Source: Sipunculus nudus (Eukaryota; Annelida; Sipuncula; Golfingiida; Sipunculidae). Taken from it: DNA of 64,000 bases. This document shows positions 1 to 13,500 of this stretch, piece after piece. The notes beneath the pieces were generated by a model. It searched no databases. It was not told where the DNA came from and saw nothing but the letters and a program-made list of their open reading frames with translations. The DNA is taken from contig CM049310.1 in assembly GCA_026874595.1 (NCBI GenBank), positions 19,198,058-19,262,057 of the forward strand, in the 5' to 3' direction. Every line of letters starts with the position of its first letter. The stretch's first letter is position 1. The position numbers and the translations under genes were made by a program.

Positions 1-2948
1 AGCTAAACACACTATAAAATGAGACAGACATTTAAAACTGTGGTATCAATAGGCATCAACAAAAAGTTGCAACATACAAAAATACCGTCCATGTATAGGA
101 TATATGAGAAACATCAGGCAGTAACACAATCAAAAGGATAATGTACGCTTAACCAGGCGAAGAACCACCAGGGCAATGTAAGCCAAAACAGGTAGACAGC
201 CACAAATAGTACAACCTAATCCACATAAGGCAGATAACAATATACAATAAGCCACATAAAAAAAATACACTCACATACAGGACAATACAAACCACACCAG
301 ACAAAACCCATGTAGCCCTGCCTTGGTTAAGTGTATTTACGTTTACTTCGAAAATGCTTAAAATAAAACGTTGTTCCATGTACCGACAGACGTAAATCGG
401 TACCAGCTCTTGTCACTAAGTCCTGTAAAGTCTGTATGGTGAATCCCTGATATTTGCATATTAGGGCGTCACAAGGCTCCTGATGATTCCCTCGCATTTG
501 GATATCAAGCTGTCATGCCTCCTGTGAATGGCATCGTTGCTATGTCCCAATGCCAATAGACAGCTCAACTCGCTTGGTAATTTTCGCACTGAAATCATGT
601 TTTCTGAAAGTCCATACAGGGACCTTCGTGTCCTATGAAATATCTCTGCTGTTGAACACTACGGTCCATGGGCCAAATGAAAGTGCATTGTAGACACTGT
701 CGTATCTATTTTGTACTGTGTATTTGTTTGTGTTCAAGTTACACTTAAAAGTTTTGCCCCTGTTAAGTTGCCAACATGTTGATCACTGTGATCATTTCAG
801 CCAGCCAGTACATGACTACGTTTGTCGCGTGTGGACCTGAATATCTCACGCTGATTGGCTGAGCCAGAGAAACATTTTCAAACTGGCCTGCATTGAAAAG
901 TGATGGTCTGATAAACGGTGATACACTGACTCACTGAGGCTGAGGGTTATATATAGTGTTGAAAGTCTTGCCGTACTAAAAATAGCCGAGGACCTTAAAA
1001 TATTAAGACTGATCAAATGGGTATATAAATAGCAAGCCAGAAGCCCACAATAGGCGGTTACTGGATAACCCATGTTGGTTTAGAAAATAAAAAAAGATTC
1101 TTGGAAAGACCACTATAATTACTCCCTACGTCACTGGGAAAGACCTTAGTTCAGTGACGCGGTGATGTATGGCGCTGAATGTCTGGTACGGCCTAAGATT
1201 ACCAGTCAAAGAAATAAGAGGGTCAGAGAGTTGTAATTAGTTATAGAAGTAACCGAAAGGTGGGAGTACGGACACTACGCGCGATACAGTGAGAGAACGT
1301 TTGGTTTCTCTGTCAAAGGCAACAATTAAGAGCCATTTCATTGACTGGGCCAGTCTAAACCCATGCAGTAAAGGCTCAGATAGGGCAGCATATGCAGTAT
1401 CAGAAAGAGTACCAAATAACAACTCAAATTAGAGCTAGAGAGTTAGTTATAGATAAATATTATACTTTTAAATGAAATATGGCTACTAAAAGGAGTAAAG
1501 AAGGAACATGACTAAAATATTAGAAGTCACATTAGCCAATTCACAAACTAATATGATACAGTATTATTTAATAGTCTTTGACAGTGGAAACAGTCATATG
1601 CACAAGAAACAGTTTACTAACAGCAGGTGTAATATCCATAAACAGGCCATTGTACAGCTGTACCAGTCCGGAGCTAATGGTATTAGCCTGGTAACAGATA
1701 ACCAGACAATTGGATAAGGTCAGAAACATCAGACATCATTATCTACAGACTGGACTGAATACACCACAAATACATACAAACGTGACAAAGCTGGCCATCT
1801 CAGGTGTACTAACTCTGACATGGCATGCACTCTGGAAATTTGATATACTGTATCCTTATTATCCAAGGGATATTGTTTTTAACAAAAAGTAAATTGTTTT
1901 GCATCCTGGTTGTGACATAATATTTTGCCAGTTAGATGTCTAAGGGACATAAATTTTCCTTCTTTTTCGTGTTTTGGACAAATGATCAATGATGACTTCC
2001 TGCTAGCATCCAATCAGCAGATGGCGGTGTCTCAGAAATAAATGATTCCCAGGAGGTTCTGTCTCAGCAAATTGCATGTTGGGAATTATTTTCACTCCAC
2101 AGTAAACCTCCCTATTCCCCATTCCCCCCATTTTTAGACAAATTGTGGATGCATACATGCATAGCAAATCAGTATGACCATGGCCAAGTTCCAGCCCAGG
2201 AAGGCTAGCAGCTGGTGCATTTTTTAAGTGTAATATTGTAGGTTCAGTGTGACTTTTCAGTGAGTAGCTTTTGAGCTGTTTAGAGCATGGAGAATCAACA
2301 CACATTTCTACAAACTGAAGCATGGTGCAGTCAGCAGCAGGTGGATTATTTGTTAATTGGTGGAGAATCTGGGGAACCACTATCTAGATCTACTGAAGAA
2401 ACCATGGTAATAAAAAATGTAGCTTTATTATCATTTATGACAGGGGTTTATGAGGTCATATTACAGTATTATATCATAAAATATCAGCAGTCCACTCTCT
2501 GAATACAGGTCTCTGAAACCATGAAGTCAACAAGTGATATAAAAGCTGAAATGTCAAAAGAAGTGTGAGTTCATCACATTAAATCTGTAACTAAAGATGT
2601 GAAAGTTAGTTAAATCATGGCTTTTCCACACTACTGAATTATCATATAACGGACAAAGTTTTTTTTTGCCAGATCTGGATTTTATTGTCATTGGGAAGAG
2701 GTCTAATGCTGGTGTTATACTGGAACCTCTTCCTATTTCTGGGTCGTACTTATATTGTATATTGTATTAGGTGTTACACATGTTAAAAAATATATATCAG
2801 TTGTGTGATTTACAAGACCATATATGGTTCTGTCATATGGCTGTGCTATTAATTCTGGTTACAGCCACTGGTTGCCTTCTTCTTCAATGCTGTAAGCAAA
2901 AGAAATGCACTGACATCCAAGTATGTCAAATCCATCAACTTAACCAGT
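1..2948. other. unique AT-rich DNA, no gene recognised
   Basis: I see no supported gene here. Several short open frames exist on both strands, the longest about 125 codons on the minus strand at 2003-2380, but none shows a recognisable domain or paired splice sites. A perfect octamer ATTTGCAT lies at 452-459 inside a locally more GC-rich stretch (about 430-620), which could be regulatory but cannot be proved by eye. Confidence 0.5.
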
Positions 2949-3107
2949 TTAACTCTCAGCTAATCCAATATTTAAACCAAGGGGACAATCACGCTAACTG
3001 ATTTTAACTCTGAGCTCATTCAATATTTAAACCATGGAGACGATCAGTTTAACTATTTTATCTTATTTAATTAATTATTCAAAACATGGGGACAATCATA
3101 TGGACTA
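2949..3107. repeat. short tandem repeat, about 53 bp x 3
   Basis: Three imperfect direct copies begin near 2949, 3002 and 3057. Each has the order TTTAACTCTSAGCT, then a CAATATTTAAACCA-like segment, then GGGACAATCA or GGAGACGATCA. The third copy is the most diverged. Confidence 0.7.
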
Positions 3108-4018
3108 CTTTATCCCCTCAGTGAATTCAACAGGCAGACTCCTAGGGAAATGAAGCACATTTTATGCATCAGCAGCCTTGAACTGGGTCTCCTGCAGATG
3201 TTTATACGAGTTGCTTAATGAAGACTCTCAAAATTGTATTTTTTATTGTAAAAATACGCAGGATGTATTTGATAAATGTGTAGAGATTAAAGCAGATGGT
3301 TGCTTTATGTAAAATACAGTGATTAATACCAAAAAAATATGCTAGCTATTTATCATTTGCTTTGACCCAGACATCATATAGTCAAGGTTTTCACACTGCT
3401 TCTCTTACGCTGGCTGGTCTCCATGATTTATTTCCTGTCTGACACCTGACACCATCCTACCGTTAATTAATGTTATTATTAAATAGTATGGAGACAGGTG
3501 TTGCACTTCCTTAATTATCTTGCACTGATTTACATATAGAACCTGATGTTTTCCTCATAAAATGCTTGTGTAGAATTTTACATTCATTTTTATAAGAAAA
3601 TCAGTATGTCATAAAAAAATAAAACTGATAGTTTATAAAATAATTAAGTTCAAATATCCACTTTTTATTTATGTCCCAATAAACATTACTTTTAAGTGTT
3701 GCATTTTACTGAAAAAATGTCATAGGTATTTTCCATCCCCCACCCACTTTAAAATTAAAATAATTTTAATGCAATTTAAAATTGCAGCAATGCTGAGAAT
3801 TTTTTTCACATTTGTGCAGCATCATTTTATTGATTAATAAAACTTAAAGGAAAATACTTGATGTAATCTCAAGCAAATCTGTAAGTTTTTCCAAGGCAAG
3901 AACAGCTAAAACAGTTCTGTTGCTTAATAATATAACTACATTAAAAGCATATGCAAAGAGTGTCTTATGAATTAAGGTACTTCTATGTATTTACATTAAT
4001 GTATATAAATATATACAT

Positions 4019-4086
<68 letters not shown>

Positions 4087-7000
4087 CTTGGTATAAAGAA
4101 GCCCAACAGGATGTGCACCTGATGACCTGAGACCCTGTGTGAACTATCAGTCAGTGAGACACTAGTGCATGTGAATGAAGCGAATGAACTGAGTAAAAAA
4201 CATACTGTACCACCAAGGGAGAAACGGCAACACAACCCCCTCCTGCATTCAGTGGCTGGCTCCTTGGGCCAAAAAGATGCCCCTAACTAGAAGAACAGGC
4301 TATATATCATTTTATACTACAATAATGCCGAGCACCATGTGTAATCTACTTCACGTTTGTCTGGGTTCAGTGTGAGAAGAAGACTAAGTTTCACACAGAT
4401 GGACTAGAGCAAAGCGTATCATAAATAACAACAATGGAAGCTTGTAATTTCTAATGTGAGCCGTTATTGTTAATTTTGATTTCATGAGTTGGCCATGTCA
4501 TTAGCAATTGTATGCAGTTATTCAAGCATTATTAAGTTGGTTGTGGGTGGGATCCGCTTATTTTGCTCACTTTATCCTTTTGAATTAAAGCTATTGTGCA
4601 GCAGGCGCCTGGGCTATTGTAGTGAAAGTTGGGCACTCTTCTGTGAGTATTCTGTTGACAGGATCAGTGGGAGGTCCGTACCGGGTGATTGATGGTTTGT
4701 GTATGATGAATACCATCAAGACTGACAGTGGACATCCCTCTTGAGGTCCTGACCATACAGTCCAGACACTACTTGATCAAATGCTATCCAATTATTGACC
4801 ACCACTGGTCTGTTTGATCAGATCATCTGGTCATTTTTAACATTTTATGTTGAATAGCATGTGGAATATTGCGTGTATGTGCTGCTCCGATGCCTCTAAT
4901 TTCAATTATCCTGCTCTGAGGCAGCTCACCACCAATACACATCTGAGGTGCTGCCTAACTGTACCATATATTCAGATAAACTGGATACCTCATTACGTTA
5001 TTGCAACCTGTCAACATACAGTGTTACCTTACCTGTATATTAAGGCTGTTACCCATATATCTCCCCTGGGGGTGAGGTATGCACTATCTGTTATAACTGG
5101 ATTTGAAAGCAAACTGTCAGGGCAACCAGTAGGACTGTTCCATGTACATTCACACTGAGATGAATGTTTATATAATATAATCAAAGTTTTACCATTATTC
5201 AAAGATTTAAGTTAGTGTCAACACATTCAGTAGTATTTTTTACCCTTATATGTGTGTATAATGTAAAAACTTCAACACACCTGAGGTTCAACACAAGCAA
5301 AATTTACAGGGTGAAAATTTAACTATAGTCAGTTCCACCACCCCTGTACACCTGTTTTTTCACGATCATATTTTTGCAAGTCAAATAATGCCAAAACTTT
5401 TTGCCTCTCCGGCAGAAAGAAGAAAATGTGTAATTAACTATTATAGATTTAATAGCCTAATGTAACCTAATGTAATTTGCAGTAAACAATTTAAAAGCCA
5501 TTTTACAAGGAACTAGTCTTTTCTGTAGCAACATCTTGCCACTGGTGTATGAAATGGGCATGACTGGGAACAGTGATGACTTAATAATAGACGTGATGCA
5601 CAAAAGAAGCAATCATATTCACTGGACCAATAAACAAGAGCTGCCGACCCCTGTTTACCGTGAGACTTGTATTCTCCTCGTGTATACTCCTTACTCTTTA
5701 CGTCCCATAATTTCATATTCATATCCGAGGAGGATAACCAATGGCCACTTGTAAGGGATGCCATGAACCACGGATATATATGACACATGTCAATCATGTT
5801 GCAAAGTGAATAATATTATATCATAAGTAGGTAGAGTACCAAAAATCATGTATTTTCCTATTTCTGCAAATTGATGAAAATTTTGTTTGGCAAGTTTGTC
5901 TAATGTCAAGATAATGGCAAAAAAATCAGGTGGACAGGGGCAGTGGAACAGATTATAAATGGATCTCCTGTGTATGACTTCAATACAAGAGCTCTATGAA
6001 CATACAAGTCCAACACTGTGTGTCACTTAGTCTCAACCTGTAAATATATTGAAAACTTTGTAAGGTAACAACCCTGAACAATGACCTCTCACCACCTCCA
6101 CCAGAAGGATATATATTCATCCCCATTTTTTGTGTGTGGGTTTGTGTTTTTTGGAAAAGGCCAAGGAGGAATTGAATAGATTTTGGTGTGGATCCTGCAC
6201 ATGATCCACATTCAAGAACGTCATCAAGGAATGTTAACAAATCTACAGACATTTAAGCATGAATGAACTTTGGAATGAGCCAAATATGTGAATGCAAACA
6301 TGGTTTTTGGAGTATCCCACAAAAGGAACCCCCACGTGGTGGAGGCTTGCATTCCTTACAATGCTGATTTCTTGTTAATCATTTGTCCTGGCCAGGAATA
6401 GTCTGACTTGGTATGATTAAATGATTAACATGACCATATCAGTAACACAAACAATTTGACTGGCCCTGGAGGTGGTCATGCTTGACATATATTATACACT
6501 GGGAAACCTTCCTTTACAGGCACCACCCTTCTATTGACATCTCTCTATTACAGATGCTTGTGGCAGTCCCCTCTAAGCTCTCTATTATACAGCAGAAATC
6601 AAAGTTCTACTAGTGTACATCACTGGAAGGTTCCACTCTATATATCTATGTACATATGTGGGAATATAAATTCATTAGGAAACTGCTTTTAATCACCTGA
6701 TGAATTGGAGAAGAAAACTTGTTGGAAAAGAGCGATTAATTATAGCTGAATAGGGCACTGACTCTACCATGATTTCAAAGTCATTTCAACCAAACAACAT
6801 GTTTGGCCATAACCTCCAAAATTGTATATTCTGTGCTGAGTATAATTAGACATGGTTTATGGTTCTGAGGACAGATTTTGTGGCTCAGTTCATATAGATT
6901 TCCTAGGGTCGGTGTTGAGAAATTGTGGGCAAGCAGAACTTGACAACTTGTCCAATCCATTTAAGCAGGAACAAATAGCCAGGTCTTACATCACAGTGGC

Positions 7001-7608
7001 TATGACACGTTGAGGACACCAAAATGTAACAATTTGTCATCATTTGCTATGGAAACAACCAAAACCCACGTTTCTTGTACCTGTGTGGCCGCAGTTCCCT
7101 CAGCTGTTGCTGGGCTGAGTGGAGACATGCCGTCTGGTCGCTAGCCAACCTTTAGTGCCAAATATGGAAAATTTGTGACGGATTATGCTGTGTTGTGAAT
7201 AACAATGTGGCCTCTTGGTGGTAAAAATTACCCCCGATGGACAAATACTGATGTAACATCTATAAACAAATAATGGGTGTGAACATCAGCAGAATTTTGT
7301 TGTTGGGGACATGGTCACAGTATGCACTTAAAATTTAGAAAAAACTGTAAATGTAATAAACGCATATATCTGTGATGACAGCACTGTCTGTATGAACAAA
7401 TGTGTAAAAAATAATATTTTTCATTACTTTGTGGTAATGATGGGATAAATCATAAAACAATTAAAATAATTTTTTTACAGTGATGAAATAGAATTTTAAC
7501 AGGTCAGTGAAAACAGGAATTTATAACAAGATGGATTACAAAATGTCACTGATTCTTTTGTCCCTACCAGTTTCACATGACTGTGTAAATACTAGTGGGC
7601 TAATCTTT
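3108..7608. other. unique AT-rich DNA, no gene recognised
   Basis: No supported exon. The stretch holds an AT microsatellite (listed separately) and ordinary AT-rich sequence. A slightly richer block at 5510-5760 contains an ATTTCATATTCAT-type stretch. A CAG-preceded 19-codon frame at 6554-6613 follows a good pyrimidine tract but is too short to claim. The E-box-like palindrome CCACGTGG occurs near 6333. Confidence 0.45.
4022..4084. repeat. (AT)n microsatellite
   Basis: About 60 bases of uninterrupted alternating A and T. The minus-strand open frame crossing it is only the Tyr-Ile read-out of the repeat. Confidence 0.97.
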
Positions 7609-7609
7609 T

Positions 7610-7793
7610 TAAGGTTAAGACCATGGCCTATGTTTAAAATTAATACCATGGCCTGTTTTTAAGGTTAAGACCATGGCCTGTTTTGAAGTTAAGACCATGG
7701 CCTGTTTTCAGGTCAAGACCATGGCCAGCATGTTTTTTTTTAAGTTGAGACCGACCATGGCCTGCATGTTTTCATGTTAAGACCATGGCATGA
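7610..7793. repeat. 25-bp minisatellite with a CCATGG core
   Basis: Seven copies of a unit of the form GTTAAGACCATGGCCTGTTT. CCATGG occurs at about 7621, 7647, 7671, 7696, 7719, 7755 and 7782, so the period is about 25 bases with one longer unit caused by a T-run. It lies about 180 bp upstream of element E1. Confidence 0.85.
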
Positions 7794-7972
7794 AGAGAAG
7801 AGAGAGATGGAGAGAAAAAAAGAGACATTGTGGGAGGGGCATAATTAAAGCCAAGTGATTCAGGGGACAGAATGGTTTCAAATGCATTGAGAAAGTAAAT
7901 GTGAATTTTCAATTGTCTACAGTTACCGTTGGAGTCACTTTGGCATTGTTGCAAGTTTTATGTATCAAGATC

Positions 7973-8733
7973 AACAAGAGCACTGCAAAGTGGAGCATCC
8001 CCTTGCATGGGGCATTGGAATTGGTGTATTACACAGTGTAAAAAAAAAAAAGGAGGGCAGCTCTCTGACCTTGACCTTTGCTCCTGTGACCTTAAACTAA
8101 ATAGGGTTCTTCATCCATAGGTGGGTGAGCCATATAAGCACGATGACACTGACAGGTGTTGGTCAACAATTTGGCCTAAAATGGGTCCACAAGCTTTTTC
8201 AAGAAGTGGGCCAAGTGGCCGTGACCTTTGATCCTGTAACCTCAAAATCGATAGGGTTCTTCATCCATGGGTGGATGAGCTATATTTGCAAGATGAAAGG
8301 TTTTGGTCAAACATTTTGGCTTTAAATGGGTCCACAAGCTTTTTCAAGAAGTGGGCCTTGTGGCCATGACCTTCGACCGAGTGACCTGAAAATCAATAAG
8401 GTTCTTCATCCATGGGTGGGTGAGTGATATATGTGGAAGATGAAAGGTTTTCTTGAGACGGTTGGGCTTTAAATGGGTCCACAAACTTTTTCAAGAAGTG
8501 GGCGGTGTGGCTGTGACTTTTGACCCTGTGTCCTCAAAATCAATAGGTTTTTTCATCCATGGTGGGTGAGCCACCATATTTGAAAGATGAAAGGTTTTTG
8601 TCAAACGGTTTGGCTTGAAATCAATTTACAAGCCAATTCTGGATCAACAAACAGACAGAAGGACAAACAAACAGATGTATGAACGGAGGCATTACTATAT
8701 CCCCTTCGCCACTTCATTGCGAGGGGATAATAA
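7973..8733 (+). mobile_element. E1: hairpin-ended element with ~146-bp core repeats
   Basis: The left end reads AACAAGAG followed by a short perfect hairpin (CACT-gcaa-AGTG, 7981-7992), then the arm ATCCCCTTGC (7997-8006). The body has about four tandem units of 145-150 bp; GTTCTTCATCCAT-type markers lie near 8106, 8256, 8400 and 8545. The right end is a stem-loop, TATCCCCTTCGC paired with GCGAGGGGATA (8698-8729), whose right arm matches the left-end arm at 9 of 10 positions in inverted orientation, followed by ATAATAAA. An ACAGACAGAAGGACAAAC motif precedes it, like the ACAGACGGAC motif seen before the ends of related elements here. No protein is encoded. I infer a non-autonomous Helentron/DINE-1-like element. 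Polarity (+) is assigned only by analogy with E2-E6. Confidence 0.75.
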
Positions 8734-10590
8734 AACACAGTTCTTTTATAATACTAAAATTTCTATCATAATATAATTAAATCAACCTTGTTTCTTGCAG
8801 TGCCACCTAGAGGCTTTGGTCAAAAGCAAAACAGAGAGAGAGGGAAAAACTGCATTGTTTATTGCATCAGTCTGACTAATGTTTGCTGACATATATATGT
8901 TATTGTAAGGCTGGTTAACCGTATACTGGACCAGTTGTACAGACAGCCCATGGCCCAGTATGTGGCACACTGCCAGATGGTACTCTAATTGCCCTCATGA
9001 CTACCACTATACTTGCTGCATGGTCACAACCCCTGCATTAAGTGCCAGCCTTTTTATGTGGGCAAAACAGGAACCACTCGTTAATGTGCTCTAAATTAAT
9101 AATAATCACAGGAGGCAGGTGACAGTTACTATCCATTAATTATGAGAGAAAACCCATAGAATGAGGAAAGACCCTTGAGTATACATCTACTTTCTTCTAT
9201 CTGATCATGTCAATCCAGTTGAATAACAGACTTCATTGGCTCATGTAACTATAACATCTTACTATGACAATATTTCTTTTTAGACTAGGTAATATCATCT
9301 GATGGGTTTTCCTAATCACTAGTGACTATGATGAGTAGATCAGAACAAGAAACGGAAAATATATGGTATGTCTAACATTATCATAAGCATAATTAATACA
9401 TATCAAAACACTCCTAAACAAACATGTGAATATTTTATAAAACAGGCCCAAATAATTGTTGATTATAAAAGGCGTAATGCATGGTAAAGAATAACAGATG
9501 GAAATTTTTGGAGAGTACAATGAGAAAATACTGAATTGTACATGGAAGGGTATGAAGAAATTTAAGTTTCTGTATGAGAGAGAAAGAGAAAGAGAGAAAG
9601 AGAGAGAGAGACTTGCAGAGAAAGGAATATGTATATGTATACATACATGGCAGAAGTATATATTATCAGCAGATGTTGTATAAGAGTAGAAGTGAGATCC
9701 ATAGAGCCTGTTAATATATATGTGAGTCAACATAAAAAGATACTGTATCTATGATTCAGACCAGCCCATACTACCAACATGTGAAAAAAGAGTATTTAAA
9801 TATTAATGTATGTATGACATAATATGTCAGACCCCGCATGCTGATGTATACACAGGAAGAAAAAGCCATGGATGAATATGCAGGAGGAGGAAACTGTATG
9901 TTTGTATTATACGTGTAAGAGAGTGAGGGGGATGTATGAATTATGTATGTTTTGAGTAGCTTGCTATGATTCAGAGACTAACCTTCACACTGTAGTCTGT
10001 TTCCAGGTATAACAGTTTGTAAGGTACACCTTCAGGAGCAGGTATTCCATGAACACACAGTAACCACAGACACAGTCCACCCTCTGCTGTTTTTGATGCC
10101 ACCCAAACTAGTTTACTCCAACTGGCCAGCAAACAGCTTGGAGTTTCTTAACAAACAGCACATCATCAGCACTACTGTGCAAGGCTGGCAGAAAAACCAA
10201 CAGTGTGCTGCATCCGCATGGATCAAATAAACAACATACCTTTGCCAGTAGCAGATGCCCTGGGTGGCTGCTTCATGCTTCGGAAGCTGGGCTCAAAATA
10301 GTCACACATATGTGTGCATATGATGACTGTCATTATGTACCAGGAGCTCTCTCCTTAGGTACTTGTTTACTGTTTGTCTGGCATAAAGCATGCTAATAAT
10401 GCTGATACTACTGAGTTACAGGTGTGTAATTAAACCTGTCATCTGGCAGTCACCTAAATGACAATATTACAGGTATAAAGTAAGTTACTCTTCCTGAGGT
10501 CTGGTCTAAGGGAATTCTCTGCCAATAAACTTTATTTATAAGTAGTGTAATGAATGAAAATGTGCAGCACACAATCGTAATCAAGAGTTA
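8734..10590. other. unique AT-rich DNA, no gene recognised
   Basis: No supported exon or RNA gene. It contains a GA microsatellite (listed separately). Open frames crossing it on both strands are read-outs of that simple repeat. The right end grades into decayed satellite sequence. Confidence 0.45.
9575..9611. repeat. (GA)n-type purine microsatellite
   Basis: A purine-only run of GAGA and GAAA units about 37 bases long. Confidence 0.9.
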
Positions 10591-10599
10591 TTTCAGGTG

Positions 10600-13500
10600 T
10601 ACCATCTGTCACAGTACTTGGCAGAGTAAAGCAGTCACCTGGCCTTCCCTACCTTCAGCAGCCTTTCAAGCTCACCTGGGATTCCTAAGTTTATCTGATA
10701 GAGCAACCCCACCTGGTGCTCCTTGGTTTACCTGGCAGAGCAGGCTCACCAGGAGATACTAGGTTTATACAGAGAGGGACCCACAGAGTATCTCTACATT
10801 TTCCTAGCACAGCTGGAAATTCTGAAGAATACCTGATCAATCAGGTCCATGTTTTACTTAAAGGTTAAAAGAGGAAAGCAGAGCAACTCATCTGGAATTC
10901 TCATATTTACCTGGAGGAGCAGATTAACTCAAGCATGATTCCAGGGTTTAACTGAGAGAGCAGGTTAACTTGATATTCCTGAGTTAACCCAGCAGAGCAT
11001 GCTCACATGGGATGGCTAGGTTCATCTGGTAGAGTAGACTCACATGGGATGCCTAGGTTCACCTGGTAGAGCAGACTCACATGGGATGCCTAGGTTCACC
11101 TGGTAGAGCAGACTCACATGGGATGCCAAGGTTCACCTGGTAGAGCAGGCTCACATGGGATGGCTAGATGTACCTGGTAGAGCAGGCTCACATGGGATGC
11201 CTAGGTTCACATGGTAGAGCAGGCTCACATGGGATGCCTAGGTTCACCTGGTAGAGCAGACTCACAAGGGATGCCTAGGTTTACCTAGTAGAACAGACTC
11301 ACATGGGATGGCTAGGTTTACCTGGTAGAGCAGACTCGCATGGGATGGCTAGATGTACCTGGTAGAGCAGGTTAACATGGGATGGCTAGGTGTGCCTGGT
11401 AGAGCAAGCTCACATGGGATGGCTAGATGTACCTGGTAGAGCAGGCTCACATGGGATGCCTAGGTTCACCTGGTAGAGCAGACTCACATGGGATGCCTAG
11501 GTTTACCTGGTAGAACAGACTCACATGGGATGGCTAGGTTTACCTGGTAGAGCAGGCTCACATGGGATGGCTAGGTTTACCTGGTAGAGCAGACTCGCAT
11601 TGGATGGCTTGGTTCACTTGGTAGAGCAGGCTCACATGGGATGGCTATGTGTACCTGGTAGAGCAAGCTCACATGGGATGCCCAGGTTCACTTGGTAGAG
11701 CAGACTCGCATGGGATAGCTAGGTTCACCTGGTAGAGCAGACTCGCATGGGATGCCTAGGTTTACCTGGTAGAGCAGGCTCACATGGGATGCCTAGGTTC
11801 ACCTGGTAGAGCAGGTTCACATGGGATTTCTAGGTCACCGGGTAGAGCATGCTCACATGGGATTGCCTAGGTTCACCTGGTAGAGCAGACTCGCATGGGA
11901 TAGCAAGGTTCACCTGGTAGAACAGGCTCACATGGGATGGCTAGGTGTGCCTGGTAGAGCAAGCTCACATGGGATGGCTAGGTGTACCTGGTAGAGCAAG
12001 CTCACATGGGATGGCTAGGTGTACCTGGTAGAGCAAGCTCACATGGGATGGCTAGGTTCACTTGGTAGAGCAGACTCGCATAGGATAGCTAGGTTCACCT
12101 GGTAGAGCAGGCTCATGTGGGATGGCTAGGTTCTCCTGGTAGAGCAGGCTCACATGGGATGCCTAGGTTCACCTGGTAGAGCAGACTCGCATGGGATGCC
12201 TAGGTTTACCTGGTAGAGCAGGCTCACATGGGATGGCTAGGTTCTCCTGGTAGAGCAGGCTCACATGGGATGCCTAGGTTCACCTGGTAGAGCAGACTCG
12301 CATGGGATGGCTAGGTTCACCTGGTAGAGCAGACTCGCATGGGATGGATAGGTTCTTCTGTTAGAGCAGGCTCATGTGGGATGGCTAGGTTAACCTGGTA
12401 GAGCAGGCTCACATGGGATTCTCAGGTCACCTGGTAGAGCAGGCTCGCATGGGATGGCTAGGTTCACCTGGTAGAGCAGGCTCACATGGGATGGCTAGGT
12501 TAACATGGTAGAGCAGGCTCACATGGGATGCCTAGGTTCACCTGGTAGAGCAGGCTCACATGGGATGCCTAGGTTCACCTGGTAGAGCAGACTCGCATGG
12601 GATGGCTAGGTTCACCTGGTAGAGCAGACTCACATGGGATGGCTAGGTTCATCTGTTAGAGCAGGGTCATGTAGGATTGCTAGGTTTACCTGGTAGAGCA
12701 GGCTCACATGGGATTCCTAGGTCACCTGGTAGTGCAGGCTTACATAAGATGGCTAGGTTTACCTGGTAGAGCAGGCTCATATTGGATGCCTATGTTTACC
12801 TGGTAGAGCAGGTTCACATGATATTCCTAGGTCACCTGGTAGTGCAGGCTTACATGGGACGCCTAGGTTCACCTGGTAGAGCAGGCTTACATGGGATGCC
12901 TAGGTTTACCTGGTAGAGCAGGCTCACATGGGATTCCTAGGTACCTAGTAGAGCAGGCTCATATGGGATACCTAGGCTAACCTGGTAGAGCAGGCTTACA
13001 TGGGATTTCTAGGTCAGCTGGTAGAGCAGGCTTACATGGGATGGCTAGGTTTACCTGGTAGGGCAGAATCACATGGGATGGCTAGGTTTACCTGCTAGAG
13101 CAGGCTCACATGGGATGCCTAGGTTTACCTGGTAGAGCAGGCTCACATGGAATTCCTAGGTACCTAGTAGAGCAGGCTCATATGGGATACCTATGCTAAC
13201 CTGATAGAGCAGGCTTACATGGGATGGCTAGGTTTACCTGGTAGGGCAGAATCACATGGGATGCCTAGGTTTACCTAGTAGAGTAGGCTCACATGGGATT
13301 CCTAGGTACCTAGTAGAGCAGGATCATATGGGATACCTAGGCTAACCTGTTAGAGCAGGCTTACATGGGATGGCTAGGTTTACCTGGTAGGGCAGAATCA
13401 CATGGGATGGCTAGGTTAACCTGCTAGAGCAGGCTCACATGGGATGCCTAGGTTTACCTGGTAGAGCAGGCTCACATGGAATTCCTAGGTACCTAGTAGA

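Noticed and set aside
2771-3001. Frame with one hydrophobic segment and a Cys/Lys-rich tail, resembling a small membrane protein.
   Set aside because: Its 3' part is the 53-bp tandem repeat, no splice or promoter support was seen, and the hydrophobic run is expected from T-rich DNA.
6554-6613. Short frame after a good acceptor (CATCTCTCTATTACAG).
   Set aside because: It has only 19 codons before a stop and no partner exon. Pyrimidine-rich AG sites are common in this composition.
9326-9733. 135-codon minus-strand frame with Ser/Leu runs.
   Set aside because: It is centred on the GA microsatellite and very AT-rich flanks. It has no domain, and its length is within what AT-rich non-coding DNA of this size gives by chance.
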